From contig CM043963.1 of NCBI GenBank assembly GCA_014529385.2, forward strand, positions 68,247,912-68,311,911: a stretch of DNA of 64,000 bases, read 5' to 3'. Made by a program: the position numbers and the translations under genes. The notes under the pieces were generated by a model. The model made no database searches, was not told where the DNA came from, and saw nothing but the letters and a program-made list of their open reading frames with translations. This DNA comes from Adiantum capillus-veneris. Its lineage: Eukaryota > Streptophyta > Polypodiopsida > Polypodiales > Pteridaceae. Shown here in pieces: positions 1 through 9,983 of this stretch. The stretch's first letter is position 1. Each line of letters starts with the position of its first letter.

Positions 1-649
1 TGCCATGTCATTAGCTTTGCTATATCTAGACACTTGAACATATGCTTGATTCTAGGTAGAATAAGAAAGTGTATTAGCACCTTTGTAGGTATTGTTGTGC
101 ATGTAAGATCTTGATGATATCTCTTATCTTGACACTTTGGGCATCTTTCCAAGTTGTCGTATTCCCCTCGAAATAGAATGCAATAATTAGGACATGCATG
201 GATATTATTGTAATACATTCCTATATCTGCTAAGATCATTTGCCAATTCCCTACATGCCGGCATTGCATTTACTACAGGTACAATAGTTGAATTTGTAAG
301 TGAGAAGAGGGCACTAACACTCGCATCACTCCACCCATAAATGGATTGCAAATCAAGCATTGACAAACAAGTTTTAAGGACTATGGCACAGGAGCCTTCA
401 AATAATGGACTAGATACTAGAGATTGCAATCGTTGATAGCCCTCTTCATCTTATTGCTTGTCCATGGAATTTGGACTTGGACTCATCATTCACGTACATC
501 GCATCATTTGGATTGGACTCTTCATTCATGTAGAATGACTCAATCATCTCCTCCATATCATCATCATGTAGGGGTCCATCCATGTCAGTGTCTACTGGTG
601 TGGTTAAGGGTTCACGTGTTGCATCTAAGAAAATATTATGGTGATACAT
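1..649 (-). pseudogene. CACTA (En/Spm) TNP2-type transposase, N-terminal fragment
   Basis: Read on the minus strand from about 649 downwards. An acidic leader (649-446) is followed by a stretch at 429-205 containing 'LQSIYGWSDASVSALFSL', which resembles the segment before the cysteine motif in plant TNP2 transposases. After a frame break near 205 the next frame reads 'IHACPNYCILFRGEY', then a CPKC pair and 'HMFKCLDIAKLMTW', the typical TNP2 zinc-binding and linker region. The protein runs off the left end of the window, so the catalytic part is not seen. The order of motifs and the CPNxC...CPKC signature make the family call fairly safe. The frame break and absence of a clean start suggest a dead copy. 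TNPA-like pieces on the plus strand (from about 1600 and 12165) may belong to the same element, in divergent orientation. Confidence 0.72.
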
Positions 650-1488
650 TCAAGAACGTGGTGGGTATGATGGCATCACCTGCAAGAAATGTACAGGTTG
701 TTTGGAGGCATAATGACATATTTGATTCTCGATTATACTATCATCCCATTGTCCCATATCTTCAACATGCTCATCAGCAATTCATCATTGACGGAGGACC
801 GTTCACTTGCATCATGTACATGGACACAAGATCCGGTCGAACATTTTTGCACCTTGCTTATCTCACAATCCTACCCAAGACTCCATATCAACACACCTGT
901 ACATAAAAATTTCAGAATCAATACCTTGTATTCTTAAAAGAAAAATGATCCCCCTCAATCTCCTACCATTGCCTTACGCATACTTGGAAGCTCTTAGTCT
1001 TAGTCGAGGAGCCCCCGCGTGGAGACGACTCCCAATTAGGTCCTGGCCACGGGAATGGGACATATATATGAGACCACACGTGACGTGGGATGATGATACG
1101 GCATGAGACATGGGACAACGAGATGGCATGGGGTACGAGGCATGAGATGTGAGACAATATGGGGTGTGGCACGACGCTGTGGCACGGGGCGTAGAATGTG
1201 AGATGGCAATGGGCGTGAGACGACGTTGTGGCCCAGAAATGGGACGATAAGATACCTGGGGTGGGTTGGGCATGAGGAGCAACTAGTACCCTTGAAGTAG
1301 CAAAAATTCAGCCCATGTGAGCATACCCCATGGGCTCTTATTTTGGGGGTGAAAATCCGCATGCCGGTATTAGCCCCGAAAAACCCTGGTAATTTTAAAA
1401 TTTAAAATTATCGGGAGTATGGGAAATTTGGAAAAAAACCTGAGCATTTCTTCCCACGGCCTCATTTCCTCTTCATAGCTATACAGGT
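650..1488. other. No gene recognised; degenerate purine-rich repeat at about 1073-1265
   Basis: Six-frame reading gives only stop-rich or compositionally odd frames. From about 1073 to 1265 short variants of 'gagacatgggacaacgagatggcatgg' style words recur imperfectly, forming a G/A-rich degenerate tandem repeat. At 1327-1480 an AT-rich stretch with 'ccccgaaaaaccctgg' resembles sequence near 13.6 kb. As this lies between the divergent TNP2-like and TNPA-like pieces it may have been the CACTA promoter region, which is inference. Confidence 0.4.
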
Positions 1489-1599
1489 ATGTGCTCCTCT
1501 CACACCTTTCAGGCCTCTCACAGCTCTCACACATTGTCACCTCTCTCTCACACACACACATTGTACTTGTTTGTTGTGAGTTTGCAAGTGTGTGTGTGT

Positions 1600-1668
1600 G
1601 TATGTGATCCCAATGCAAGAGCTCCATCCATCAACAAATCTGCATCCTCCTCCACTCAAATCAAGGAG
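1600..1668 (+). pseudogene. Possible 5' exon of a CACTA TNPA-like gene
   Basis: The frame reads '[16 protein letters not shown]' and runs to a good donor context (GGAG/GTAGGT, GT at 1669-1670). The CA-rich tract and the Tat retrotransposon that follow would then sit in its intron, with the next coding piece at 12165 after an acceptor-like TATAG. The reading-frame phase across that junction does not match simply (phase 0 donor, but the best downstream frame needs one extra base). The link is therefore tentative. Confidence 0.25.
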
Positions 1669-1703
1669 GTAGGTGCTCAATTTCATGTTTCCTATTTTCA
1701 ATT

Positions 1704-1817
1704 TCACACATATACACACACACACACACACGCACACACATACATATACATACATACACACATGTATACACACACACTTATGTATACACGCACACACACG
1801 TATACGCACACACATAC

Positions 1818-1849
<32 letters not shown>

Positions 1850-2435
1850 TTACGTATACGCACACGCACACACTTACGTATACACATACACACATATGCA
1901 CACACACATGCATACACACACACACGCATACACATCATACACATGCGCACACGCACACACATACCCACACATATATACACACACACATGCACACACACAC
2001 ATATACACATACACACAGACACAACATACACACACATACGTACACATGTACATGCACATATACACACACACACACACATGTATATGCATACGCTCATACA
2101 CAGACACATGCATACACGGACACACACACATGTATACATTACACACGTATATACTCATACATACACGCATACGCACGCATGCATACATACATATGCACAT
2201 GCACATGCACACATGTGTACATAAACACACACATGTATATATACACACACACACACACGTACATACACATGCACATGCACACATGCACACACACAACACG
2301 CACATGCATACACATACATACACACACACACATACCCATGCATACAAACACACACGTGCATACATACATGTACACACATATACATGCACATGCATACACA
2401 CACAGATATACATGCACACGTATATATATATACAT
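1704..2435. repeat. CA-rich microsatellite, left flank of the Tat insertion
   Basis: About 730 bp of alternating purine-pyrimidine sequence made of (CA)n, CATA, CATG and TATACA words. It continues on the other side of the retrotransposon at 11488-12145, so one larger tract was split by the insertion. Long open frames here on both strands (His/Thr/Tyr-rich or Cys/Val/Met-rich) are products of the repeat and not genes. Such tracts can adopt Z-DNA and are length-unstable. Confidence 0.9.
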
Positions 2436-3919
2436 TGATGCATGCTTTTTAGGACCCCTTCTGAAGATGCAATAAAGGCACAGTCAATTGTTGGGGAGAT
2501 GAGGATACTCTAGTCCAAGGGATCTCGAAAGAGAAGAAAAATCTACTTCACAAGCACCAAAGAGTAAAAAGTGCCATGCACAGAAGATACGTGGGAACGA
2601 GCTCTTATGCATGCCTACAACCTATATCTTACAGAATAGCCCATTCTAGGTGTGAATTTCTAGTGAAATTTACACGAGGATGTTCGTGTGGACTCACAAC
2701 ACAGCATACTCCGTTTTCACTTTTTTACCGACAGTAAATATTTTTTACCACAGTAAATATTTTTCACCTACATGGTAAATACAAATCACTTTTTACCTAC
2801 AGTAACTTTTTTACCCATGGTAAATATTTTTTACTGCACCATAAGTATTTGGTAGGTAACAGTTCACTGTTACTAGAAGCAGTGATTGGGCATCAACAAT
2901 GCAGTTACAGGAGGAGAAAAGGGGAAAATCTTATAGTAAAGGTGAGTCAACAGGGATAAAGACTTTTGAGTTGAAAAGAGACATGCTGATTTTTGCAAAG
3001 AACACATGTCAAAAGAAGCCATGGTTGAGGATTTTTTGAGAATTTGATATTCAGCAGGTCCCCCCCCTGACATGTGCAGAACCTCCAGTTTCAACAGCCA
3101 CCTTACCTGCTCTTAAATGCTGGTCAAGGCCTTATCCCCATGTGTCACAATCAGAAAAATCAGCATTCACCCTCCCCTCTCACATCACTCTAGAGAATAT
3201 CTTGATGGTGACATATCAGGTGACCTCAATCTGTTGACCACCCTAAGCAAAAAGTAACCCCAATCAGCGGATTTAAGCATGTTTATCCCTAATCCTAAAC
3301 CCTCTCAGAAACCTATATAAGGAGGCCTTATCTCACTCAAAACCAACACTTCACCCACTTCACCAAGCAACGAAGCTATGACGACATTGCTCACAACGAG
3401 GAGCTATGGATGGAGCTCTACTCTCTCTCCCTCTCTCTCTCTCCCTCTAGTATGCTACACTACTAGCCCTAAAACCTAAATAAGGAGTCTTCTCTCATGC
3501 TCCATGGCCACCATCCTCGCCATCATTCTCTAAGGTATTGATGTGTTGCTAGTAGGATCATACCTACTTGCTGGGTTGATTGTTTTTTACAAGGGATTAT
3601 GCCATCCTTGGCTTGCTTCTCTATATCCTTGTTATGTATGATCAGATGCCATTGTATTGTTAAGCTGATGTCTTGTGTATATATATGCTACATAAGGTCC
3701 CTAAGCTTCGTTTCTATGTGTTTTGCCATATGTTTTGATGCCATCATAATGCCAGAAGTCTCACTTGCCTATGTGCACTATGTGTGAGGTCCCTAAACCT
3801 CTTAATTTAGGGTGGTGCCCCCTTTGTTTTGTTCTTTGCTTGTTTGCATGAGGCGTGGTTTGTGGAGTGTGCACGAGTACAGAGGCCACCCGATTGCACT
3901 GCTCTTTTTCCCGCTGTCA
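2436..3919 (+). repeat. 5' LTR of the Tat-like element
   Basis: Bounded by TGATGCATG and TGTCA. It matches 9984-11487 almost base for base except for one missing repeat unit of about 20 bp. It contains a cluster of 'ttaccnacagtaaatattttt'-type tandem words (about 2720-2835), a TATATAA box at about 3314-3320, and a CT-rich tract (3420-3450) in the presumed R/U5 side. Confidence 0.93.
3314..3320 (+). promoter_or_regulatory. TATA box in the 5' LTR
   Basis: TATATAA within 'acctatataaggaggcc'. The same word is conserved in the 3' LTR at 10882-10888. Its place about 600 bp before the LTR end is plausible for the U3/R border, and it is followed by a pyrimidine-rich leader. Confidence 0.55.
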
Positions 3920-3922
3920 TTT

Positions 3923-3940
3923 TGGTGCCCCCACGGAGGA
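3923..3940 (+). other. Candidate primer binding site
   Basis: TGGTGCCCCCACGGAGG starts three bases after the LTR end. TGG pairs with the CCA end of a tRNA. I cannot assign the tRNA with confidence; it is not the initiator-Met site used by the copia elements in this window. Confidence 0.5.
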
Positions 3941-3991
3941 GGGCTACACAGATCTTCAGTCCACAAGCAATGAAGATGTGCAATCTACAAC

Positions 3992-5859
3992 ATGGACGAA
4001 TGGCGTGAGGAGTTTGCAAATTGGAGAATAGAAGAGGAGGAGGCTTTAGAGGCCTTACAAGCTTTCATCGAGGTCTTGTTACCAGGTTGCAGTGTCATTG
4101 AAATTCAAGAAGTAAGTTCTTCTACATGCCTTGTTCGTGATTGTCGCCAACGAAGGAGAGTGAGAAGAAGAGCTTGATATACCTCTCTCTCCTCTCAACC
4201 TATGAGTGCTCCAGAAACCTCCAACGCACACGAGCTTGAAATATTCTACATCAACATACACGAAGGTACTGTGACACACATTAAGGGAAGAGAAAGCATC
4301 ACCAGACCTCTCTTTCCTGAGGAGCCAACTAAGAGGAGGAAGATCACCTCTACACCTAAGTGGCCCAAGGCCGCAGCGCGTGCTCAAGCGTAAGGTAACA
4401 TTTGGCTTAATCTCATTAATAAGGGATTACATGATCACTACAGGCAAGAAAAAGGCTAGTGAGCAACCAACTTCAATATCCAACTTGCAACCACGACTCT
4501 CACCCCTAAATCCTCCTGAAGCAAAGAGGCGAAGGCTTGCCTACAAGATTGCCGCCCGTCTGCTAGTGCTCCCAGTGCACTTTGTGAATCCAGACACCAC
4601 TAATCCCAAGCCAACCTCCTGTCCGCGTGAAGATCACTTTGGATATTGTCCAAAGTGCTTTGGAGACCGGGTGAAAAGCCTCCCTGCCCTACCTTTGCTG
4701 CTAATTTTCAAGAAGTTATCTCAATCTAAGGAAACTATCTTAGTTGATGATGTGCTGCACATTAATGGTGTCACTTTCATTCGTCATGCTGATTATGGTA
4801 ATAGCATCCAATTGTTGCTTGCTAAAAGGCTCAGCATTGTACAAAGTGTTTCCATCATGCCTTACATCTTCACAGATGCATCAGGAAGAGTCGAAGTGAT
4901 CCGAGGTGCTGACCTTCTGTGGCTGATCAGGCTCATTGGTCCCAAGGTGGTGCAACTAAGCTAGGCTCTTGTGTGTAAGTATGGATGCCAATAATGAGAA
5001 TGATGATCCCCGCATGTTTCCTTTCCATTTTGTGCGTCATATCCGTGTGAATATTTGTATTGATAGAAAAATCTTTTATCAGCAAAGAATAGCCCTGTTG
5101 TTTGGAGCCGAGAGACTTGGGGAAATCTTGCGCTCTCCTCATCCTGTCATTCTACCCTTACTAGACTATTACCATTCCTTTGATGTGTCGTTCAACTGTG
5201 GAGAGGTAGGTCACGGCATGTATTATTGCCCCCATCCACGACGCTATCAAGGAAATGGTAATCAAAGATGGCCTCCTCGCCAGCAAGTCACTCCTCCTCG
5301 AGCTAGGCCACTAAATGGACAAAATGCACACGTGGCTCCACCAATCCAAATATTGAGACCCCCTCCTCCACCACCACAAGCACCAGCAGAGATCCCTCCA
5401 CTACCATCGGGAGGGGAGGACAGGGATGTCTCTGTCATAAGTCTTGACAATGGTAAGGATAAAGGGAAAGAAAAAATGGAGGAAGCTGTTGCCATGCCAA
5501 TAAAGAGAGTTAGGAGACAAAGAACTGATGAAATGGAAGCTTCAGAGCCGGATAAAGGGAATGAGGGTTCCTCCCAAGTGATAGGAGACAAGAAAAGGAA
5601 GATTAGGTCAAGGAGGCACATAAGAGTAGAAGACTTTCCACTTGGGGTAGGATCCATACCTTACGACCTGGTAGCAGATGTGAGTAAGGAAGGACCAAAG
5701 ATTTCATGGCAGCAACTCCTCCACCTTTCCCCAAAGATGCGTAGAACCTGGTCTAAGATGGTCAGCACCAGGAGGGCTAAGGCAAAGTCAGTTGGGTCTA
5801 TTAGTGCAAGAGGCATGAAGGATATCGTGCCAGTCATTGATGCAGAGATTAAGAGTTAG
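3992..5859 (+). pseudogene. gag-like region of the Tat element, broken in several frames
   Basis: Four open stretches cover this region: 3992-4177 and 4202-4393 (same frame, separated by a stop), 4380-4964 (another frame) and 4969-5859 (the frame of pol). The last holds a zinc-knuckle-like 'FNCGEVGHGMYYC' in which the first cysteine of the CX2CX4HX4C motif is replaced by Ser. A proline-rich and then lysine-rich region follows. The stop TAG at 5857-5859 is in the same frame as pol, so gag and pol are separated by one stop codon. The upstream breaks may be decay, or splicing may join some pieces (GTAAGT-like words lie near 4113 and 4975), which cannot be settled here. Confidence 0.6.
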
Positions 5860-5871
5860 CGAGTCTCCAAT

Positions 5872-8800
5872 GTGTACGTAGATGGTGGAGCCGAGATTTG
5901 TGTTATGACAGAGAAATTAATGCACAGGTTGGGTTTGGAAGTAAACGAGCAAACTTCCTTACAAGCTAAGATGGCAAATAATGTAAGGGTGGCTTGTGTG
6001 GGAAAGGTTAATGGAGTGAAGGTTTCAGCTTTTGGTGTTGCAATCTCAATTGATGCTTATGTGATCCCAACTAAGGGGGAGGGCTATCCACTAATCCTTG
6101 GAAGACCTTGGCTTATGGCTATGAAAGCTAGGCAAGATTGGGAGACAGGTTCCCTTGAGTTACGACCAAATCATAAGGTAGGTGGCAAGCAACAAAAAAT
6201 TGTGTATGACATGAAGCAGGGTAGACAACAAGACCTAGAGATGGAGACTTCTATGGATGAATGGAGCACAAGCAGCTGCTCTTCATCTGAGGATGAGTCA
6301 TCTGAGGAGGATGCTAGCTCTTTGGAAGTCATGGGTATAATACTGCAAAACCCAGAAGGAGAAGGTGGTCAAGACTCTCTAAACAAGGAAGAAGCCACAG
6401 GCTTAGAGGAGATGCTAGCTAAGGACCTACTAGAAGAAGAGAGAGAACCCTATTTGCAGGTACTAAAGAGGCATGCTGGCCTCTTTATAACTGATTACGA
6501 GCACATTAAAGGAGTGACGGTAACCCAACACCATATCCAATTAAAGGAAGGTGCCAAACCAGTGGTGCAAAGGCTAAGGAGATTAGGGCTAGTGCAACAA
6601 GATGCACTCTTAAAAGAAGTAAAAAGATTACTCAAGGCAGGATTTATCTACCCAGTGGAAGATTCTGAGTGGGTGTCTCCAGTTGTGGTAGCACCAAAGA
6701 AAAATGGGAAGTGGAGGGTATGTGTGGATTACAAGCCTCTAAACGCAGCCACAAAAAGGGACCATTTTCCTTTGCCTTTTCAAGATGAAATACTAAATGA
6801 AGTGGCTGGTCATGAAAGGTACACAGTGTGTGATGGGTACTCAAGCTACTTCCAAATCAGAATTGCAGATGAAGACCAAAGAAAGACTACCTTCATAACA
6901 CCTTGGGGGTGTTTTGCTTATAGAGTTATGCCTTTTGGTTTAACTAATGCCCCAGCTACTTTCCAGAGGTTTATGAACTTGGTGTTTCAACCTTACTTTG
7001 GTAAGTCCATACGAGTCTTCATTGATGATTTTTGCATTTACAGCTCTAGGGAAGTACATCTGTCCAAGGTTGATGAACGTTTCACCCGTCTGGCCCAATT
7101 GGGTGGGCAATTGAATAAAGACAAGTGCCACATAGGTGAGAGCAAGGTCACTCTAATAGGCCATGTTGTGTCTCAAGATGGTATTGAGGCTGACCCTGAA
7201 AAGGTAAAGACATTGTTAGCTTTACCTACTCTTTCAAACGTGAAGCAACTAGTCTCCTTCATTCAAAAGGTTTGCTACATGGGACGATTCATACATCTCC
7301 TTTCTCAGGCAATCTATCCTTTGAAGCAGCTCACTAAACACACTACATTGACATGGAGTGAGGAGGGTGAAAGGTGCTTTCAAGAAGTTAAAACCATTTT
7401 GAGCTCATTGCCTGTCGTCCTACAACCCACATGGGGTGAATTATTCTATGTAAATCCTAGTGTAGGTCCAGAAGCTCTAGGAGCTGTCTTGATGCAAAAA
7501 GACCCAAAGACATCTCTCATGAGACCAGTCTACTTCTCTAGTAGAGTGATGACAGCTGCTCAAAAGGGTTTCAGCGCAACTGAGCAATTGGTGCTAGCTC
7601 TTAAGTTTGCAGTGGAGAAGTTTCGGGCTTACTTACTTCCGAGACAATTTGTGGTGATCACAACTGAGGAGGTTTTTCCATATGCCCTACAACACATGGA
7701 ATTGTCTCAAAGAATAGCAAAGTGGGTGGTGCAACTTCAAGAGTTTGACTACACACTACAAGTAGAGGATTCCACCCGTGCTTGTTTGGCAGATGTCCTC
7801 ACACAAAGGTGTTATGAGAAGGCCAAGAAAGAGGCACCTAGTAAGGTACCGCCTATCCCGGAGCCTGAAGTTCTACTGGGAGCACACAGTTTGTATTTTG
7901 ATGGGGCTTACAAGAGGACCAAAGACAAGGCATCAGCAGGCATAGTAATATTAGGTCCAGAGAAGGAGAAGATCTTTGCAAAAGGGTTTCATCTAAAAGA
8001 GGTTCATTCTAACAATGAAGCAGAGTACCATGCCCTTGTTTTAGGGTTGCAATGTTGTCTTTCTCAGGGCATCACAAAGCTAAATGTTTTTGGTGACTCC
8101 GTGTTGATTGTTAAGCAAATGGTTGGTGTATGGGCCTGTAAAAATGACAAATTGTCTGTTAAGATGAGGGAAGCAAAGGCCTTGTTGAAGGGTTTTAAAG
8201 AAGTTCGAGTGCACTTTGTACCTAGAGATCAAAATCGAGAAGCAGATGCCTTAGCAGGTGAAGAACTACAAGCTCTCATAGTAGGTGCTATCCTTGTGAA
8301 AAGTCCTTTATACCAGGGAAAGGAGGAGCTGCATGATTTACTTTACTTTCTTGAGCATTGTGAAGCACCCTCTGGTATGAGTAAAAGTGAACGTAGGTGG
8401 TTGGCAAAAAAGGCTACCAGCTATAGCTTAGTGAATGAGGACTTGTATTGTAGAGGGAAAGATGCTGTCTTAAGGAGAGTTCCTGCATCCCAAGAGATAA
8501 AGGATATTTTGTTTAGTTGTCATGAAGGTGTGTGTGGTGGCCACTTTGCACAAGAGATTACTAGCAGAAAGATTTTACAAGCAGGGTTCACGTGGCCAAG
8601 CCTCCATCGAGATGTACAACATTGGTGCTGCACATGTGAGGTTTGCCAAAAAGCTGGACCAAGGCGTCTTACCCATGAAAATCAGCATCCAATCAAAACC
8701 TATGGGCCATTTGGAAAATTGGGGATAGATGCAATAGGGCCACTACCTTGCACTCAATCAGGGAAGGAATACATCATTATGGGGGTGGAGTACATGACCA

Positions 8801-9651
8801 GATGGGCAGAAGCTCGTCCCACAAAGCGCATCACAGCCAAGGACGTGAGTGATTTCATTTTTGAATGCCTTTGTTGCCGTTTTGGCACACCTTTGGAGAT
8901 TCTCTCGGATAGGGGACCGGGATTTCGAGCTGATTTAGTCGGGCAATTGATGAGCAAGTTAAAAATCAAGCGCAGGCACTCTACACCATACTACCCTCAG
9001 TGCAATGGTCTTGTGGAAAAGGTAAATGGTCTTATATGTAAAATCATCACTAAGGAAGTGCATTTACATCCTAAGGCATGGGACAAACACCTAGATGCAG
9101 CACTTTGGGCCTACAGAACATCCTTTAAAACATCCTTGGGGTATACACCTTTTCACTTGGTTTACGGGCAAGAGGCATTATTGCCTATAGAAGTGGAGCT
9201 AGCGAGCCTCCGCGTTCTAAAAGCACATCAAGAGGATAGTCAAGAGAAGCAGGTGGAAGGAAGAATCATCGATTTGGAGAGGTTAGGGCTAGATCGAGAG
9301 TCAACAGTGAAATACTATGCAGCCCAGGCAGAGAAGAAACGAAAGAAGTTCAATCGCAACCTTGTCAAGAAAGGTATCAAGGAAGGTTCTTTAGTGCTCA
9401 GATACGACAATCGCTTTGATCGCAGGAAGGATGGTAAGTTCTTGCTTAAGTGGGAAGGCCCTTTTGTAGTGATACAGAGGTTCTCAAATGGTAGTTACCA
9501 ATTAGGTGACCTAGATGGTAAGGTACATCAGACCCCGGTAAATGGTTGGCGATTGAAGGCCTACCAATGTCGTCTTTCACAGCCATATGCTGGTGAAATC
9601 AATGCTAAGGATGGTTTAGAGGAGAGCTCATCATATTCGAGCTCCAACTAA
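5872..9651 (+). CDS. Tat-like pol: protease, RT, two RNase H domains, integrase
   Basis: The frame is 1259 codons. The listed Met is residue 1, but the frame opens just after TAG 5857-5859. An aspartic protease motif DGGA lies at residues 4-7. Reverse transcriptase runs about 215-480, with '[13 protein letters not shown]' and catalytic FIDD at 383-386 (F replaces the usual Y). A connection/RNase H domain at about 495-650 lacks the acidic catalytic set. A second RNase H at 673-795 has D677, E717, D742 and D792 and is the likely active one, as in Tat-group elements. Integrase has a zinc region (H884, H891 and a CxxC near 922-925), catalytic D953, D1013 (SDRGP) and E about 1049, and a C-terminal GPF-type module 'LLKWEGPFVV'. 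No frameshift or internal stop is seen, so this copy may still make Pol if the upstream stop is bypassed. Confidence 0.93.
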   Translation: MYVDGGAEICVMTEKLMHRLGLEVNEQTSLQAKMANNVRVACVGKVNGVKVSAFGVAISIDAYVIPTKGEGYPLILGRPWLMAMKARQDWETGSLELRPNHKVGGKQQKIVYDMKQGRQQDLEMETSMDEWSTSSCSSSEDESSEEDASSLEVMGIILQNPEGEGGQDSLNKEEATGLEEMLAKDLLEEEREPYLQVLKRHAGLFITDYEHIKGVTVTQHHIQLKEGAKPVVQRLRRLGLVQQDALLKEVKRLLKAGFIYPVEDSEWVSPVVVAPKKNGKWRVCVDYKPLNAATKRDHFPLPFQDEILNEVAGHERYTVCDGYSSYFQIRIADEDQRKTTFITPWGCFAYRVMPFGLTNAPATFQRFMNLVFQPYFGKSIRVFIDDFCIYSSREVHLSKVDERFTRLAQLGGQLNKDKCHIGESKVTLIGHVVSQDGIEADPEKVKTLLALPTLSNVKQLVSFIQKVCYMGRFIHLLSQAIYPLKQLTKHTTLTWSEEGERCFQEVKTILSSLPVVLQPTWGELFYVNPSVGPEALGAVLMQKDPKTSLMRPVYFSSRVMTAAQKGFSATEQLVLALKFAVEKFRAYLLPRQFVVITTEEVFPYALQHMELSQRIAKWVVQLQEFDYTLQVEDSTRACLADVLTQRCYEKAKKEAPSKVPPIPEPEVLLGAHSLYFDGAYKRTKDKASAGIVILGPEKEKIFAKGFHLKEVHSNNEAEYHALVLGLQCCLSQGITKLNVFGDSVLIVKQMVGVWACKNDKLSVKMREAKALLKGFKEVRVHFVPRDQNREADALAGEELQALIVGAILVKSPLYQGKEELHDLLYFLEHCEAPSGMSKSERRWLAKKATSYSLVNEDLYCRGKDAVLRRVPASQEIKDILFSCHEGVCGGHFAQEITSRKILQAGFTWPSLHRDVQHWCCTCEVCQKAGPRRLTHENQHPIKTYGPFGKLGIDAIGPLPCTQSGKEYIIMGVEYMTRWAEARPTKRITAKDVSDFIFECLCCRFGTPLEILSDRGPGFRADLVGQLMSKLKIKRRHSTPYYPQCNGLVEKVNGLICKIITKEVHLHPKAWDKHLDAALWAYRTSFKTSLGYTPFHLVYGQEALLPIEVELASLRVLKAHQEDSQEKQVEGRIIDLERLGLDRESTVKYYAAQAEKKRKKFNRNLVKKGIKEGSLVLRYDNRFDRRKDGKFLLKWEGPFVVIQRFSNGSYQLGDLDGKVHQTPVNGWRLKAYQCRLSQPYAGEINAKDGLEESSSYSSSN

Positions 9652-9676
9652 GGTAACAATCATGTACATAGTCATT

Positions 9677-9735
9677 TCAAAAGAAAAGAAAAAAAAAAAG
9701 GGAAAAAAAGAGAAGAAAAAAAGAAAAAAAGAGAA
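9677..9735 (+). repeat. A/G-rich tract after pol
   Basis: A nearly pure purine stretch of A-runs broken by single G residues lies just past the pol stop. It lies 250 bp before the true polypurine tract, so it could act as a second plus-strand priming site or be simple repeat growth. Confidence 0.6.
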
Positions 9736-9967
9736 TGCTACCAGTGAAAGCGGATATTGACAATAGATGGGGTATGGCTTTCAAGGGTCTAGGAGACCAG
9801 TTGTTAGTCATGGATGGATACAATTATTCATCAGAAAGGACTAAACAGGGTGCATCAGCCAAGAAAGCAGTAACATGGCAAATTCAATTGGTACCAGGTG
9901 GGTAAGTATTCAAGAGAACCCTATTGTAGCACAACCTACAGCTAGAGGCATCAAATACCTCTAGCTT

Positions 9968-9979
9968 AAGGGGGAGGGC
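9968..9979 (+). other. Polypurine tract of the Tat element
   Basis: 'aagggggaggg' lies four to five bases before the 3' LTR start at 9984, the usual place for the plus-strand primer. Confidence 0.8.
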
Positions 9980-9983
9980 TATA

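Noticed and set aside
424..906. 160-codon plus-strand frame near the left edge
   Set aside because: It overlaps the recognisable TNP2 fragment on the minus strand and shows no family motif.
1489..2443. Long His/Thr/Tyr-rich and Cys/Val-rich open frames on both strands
   Set aside because: They are translations of the CA-rich microsatellite; codon use follows the dinucleotide repeat.
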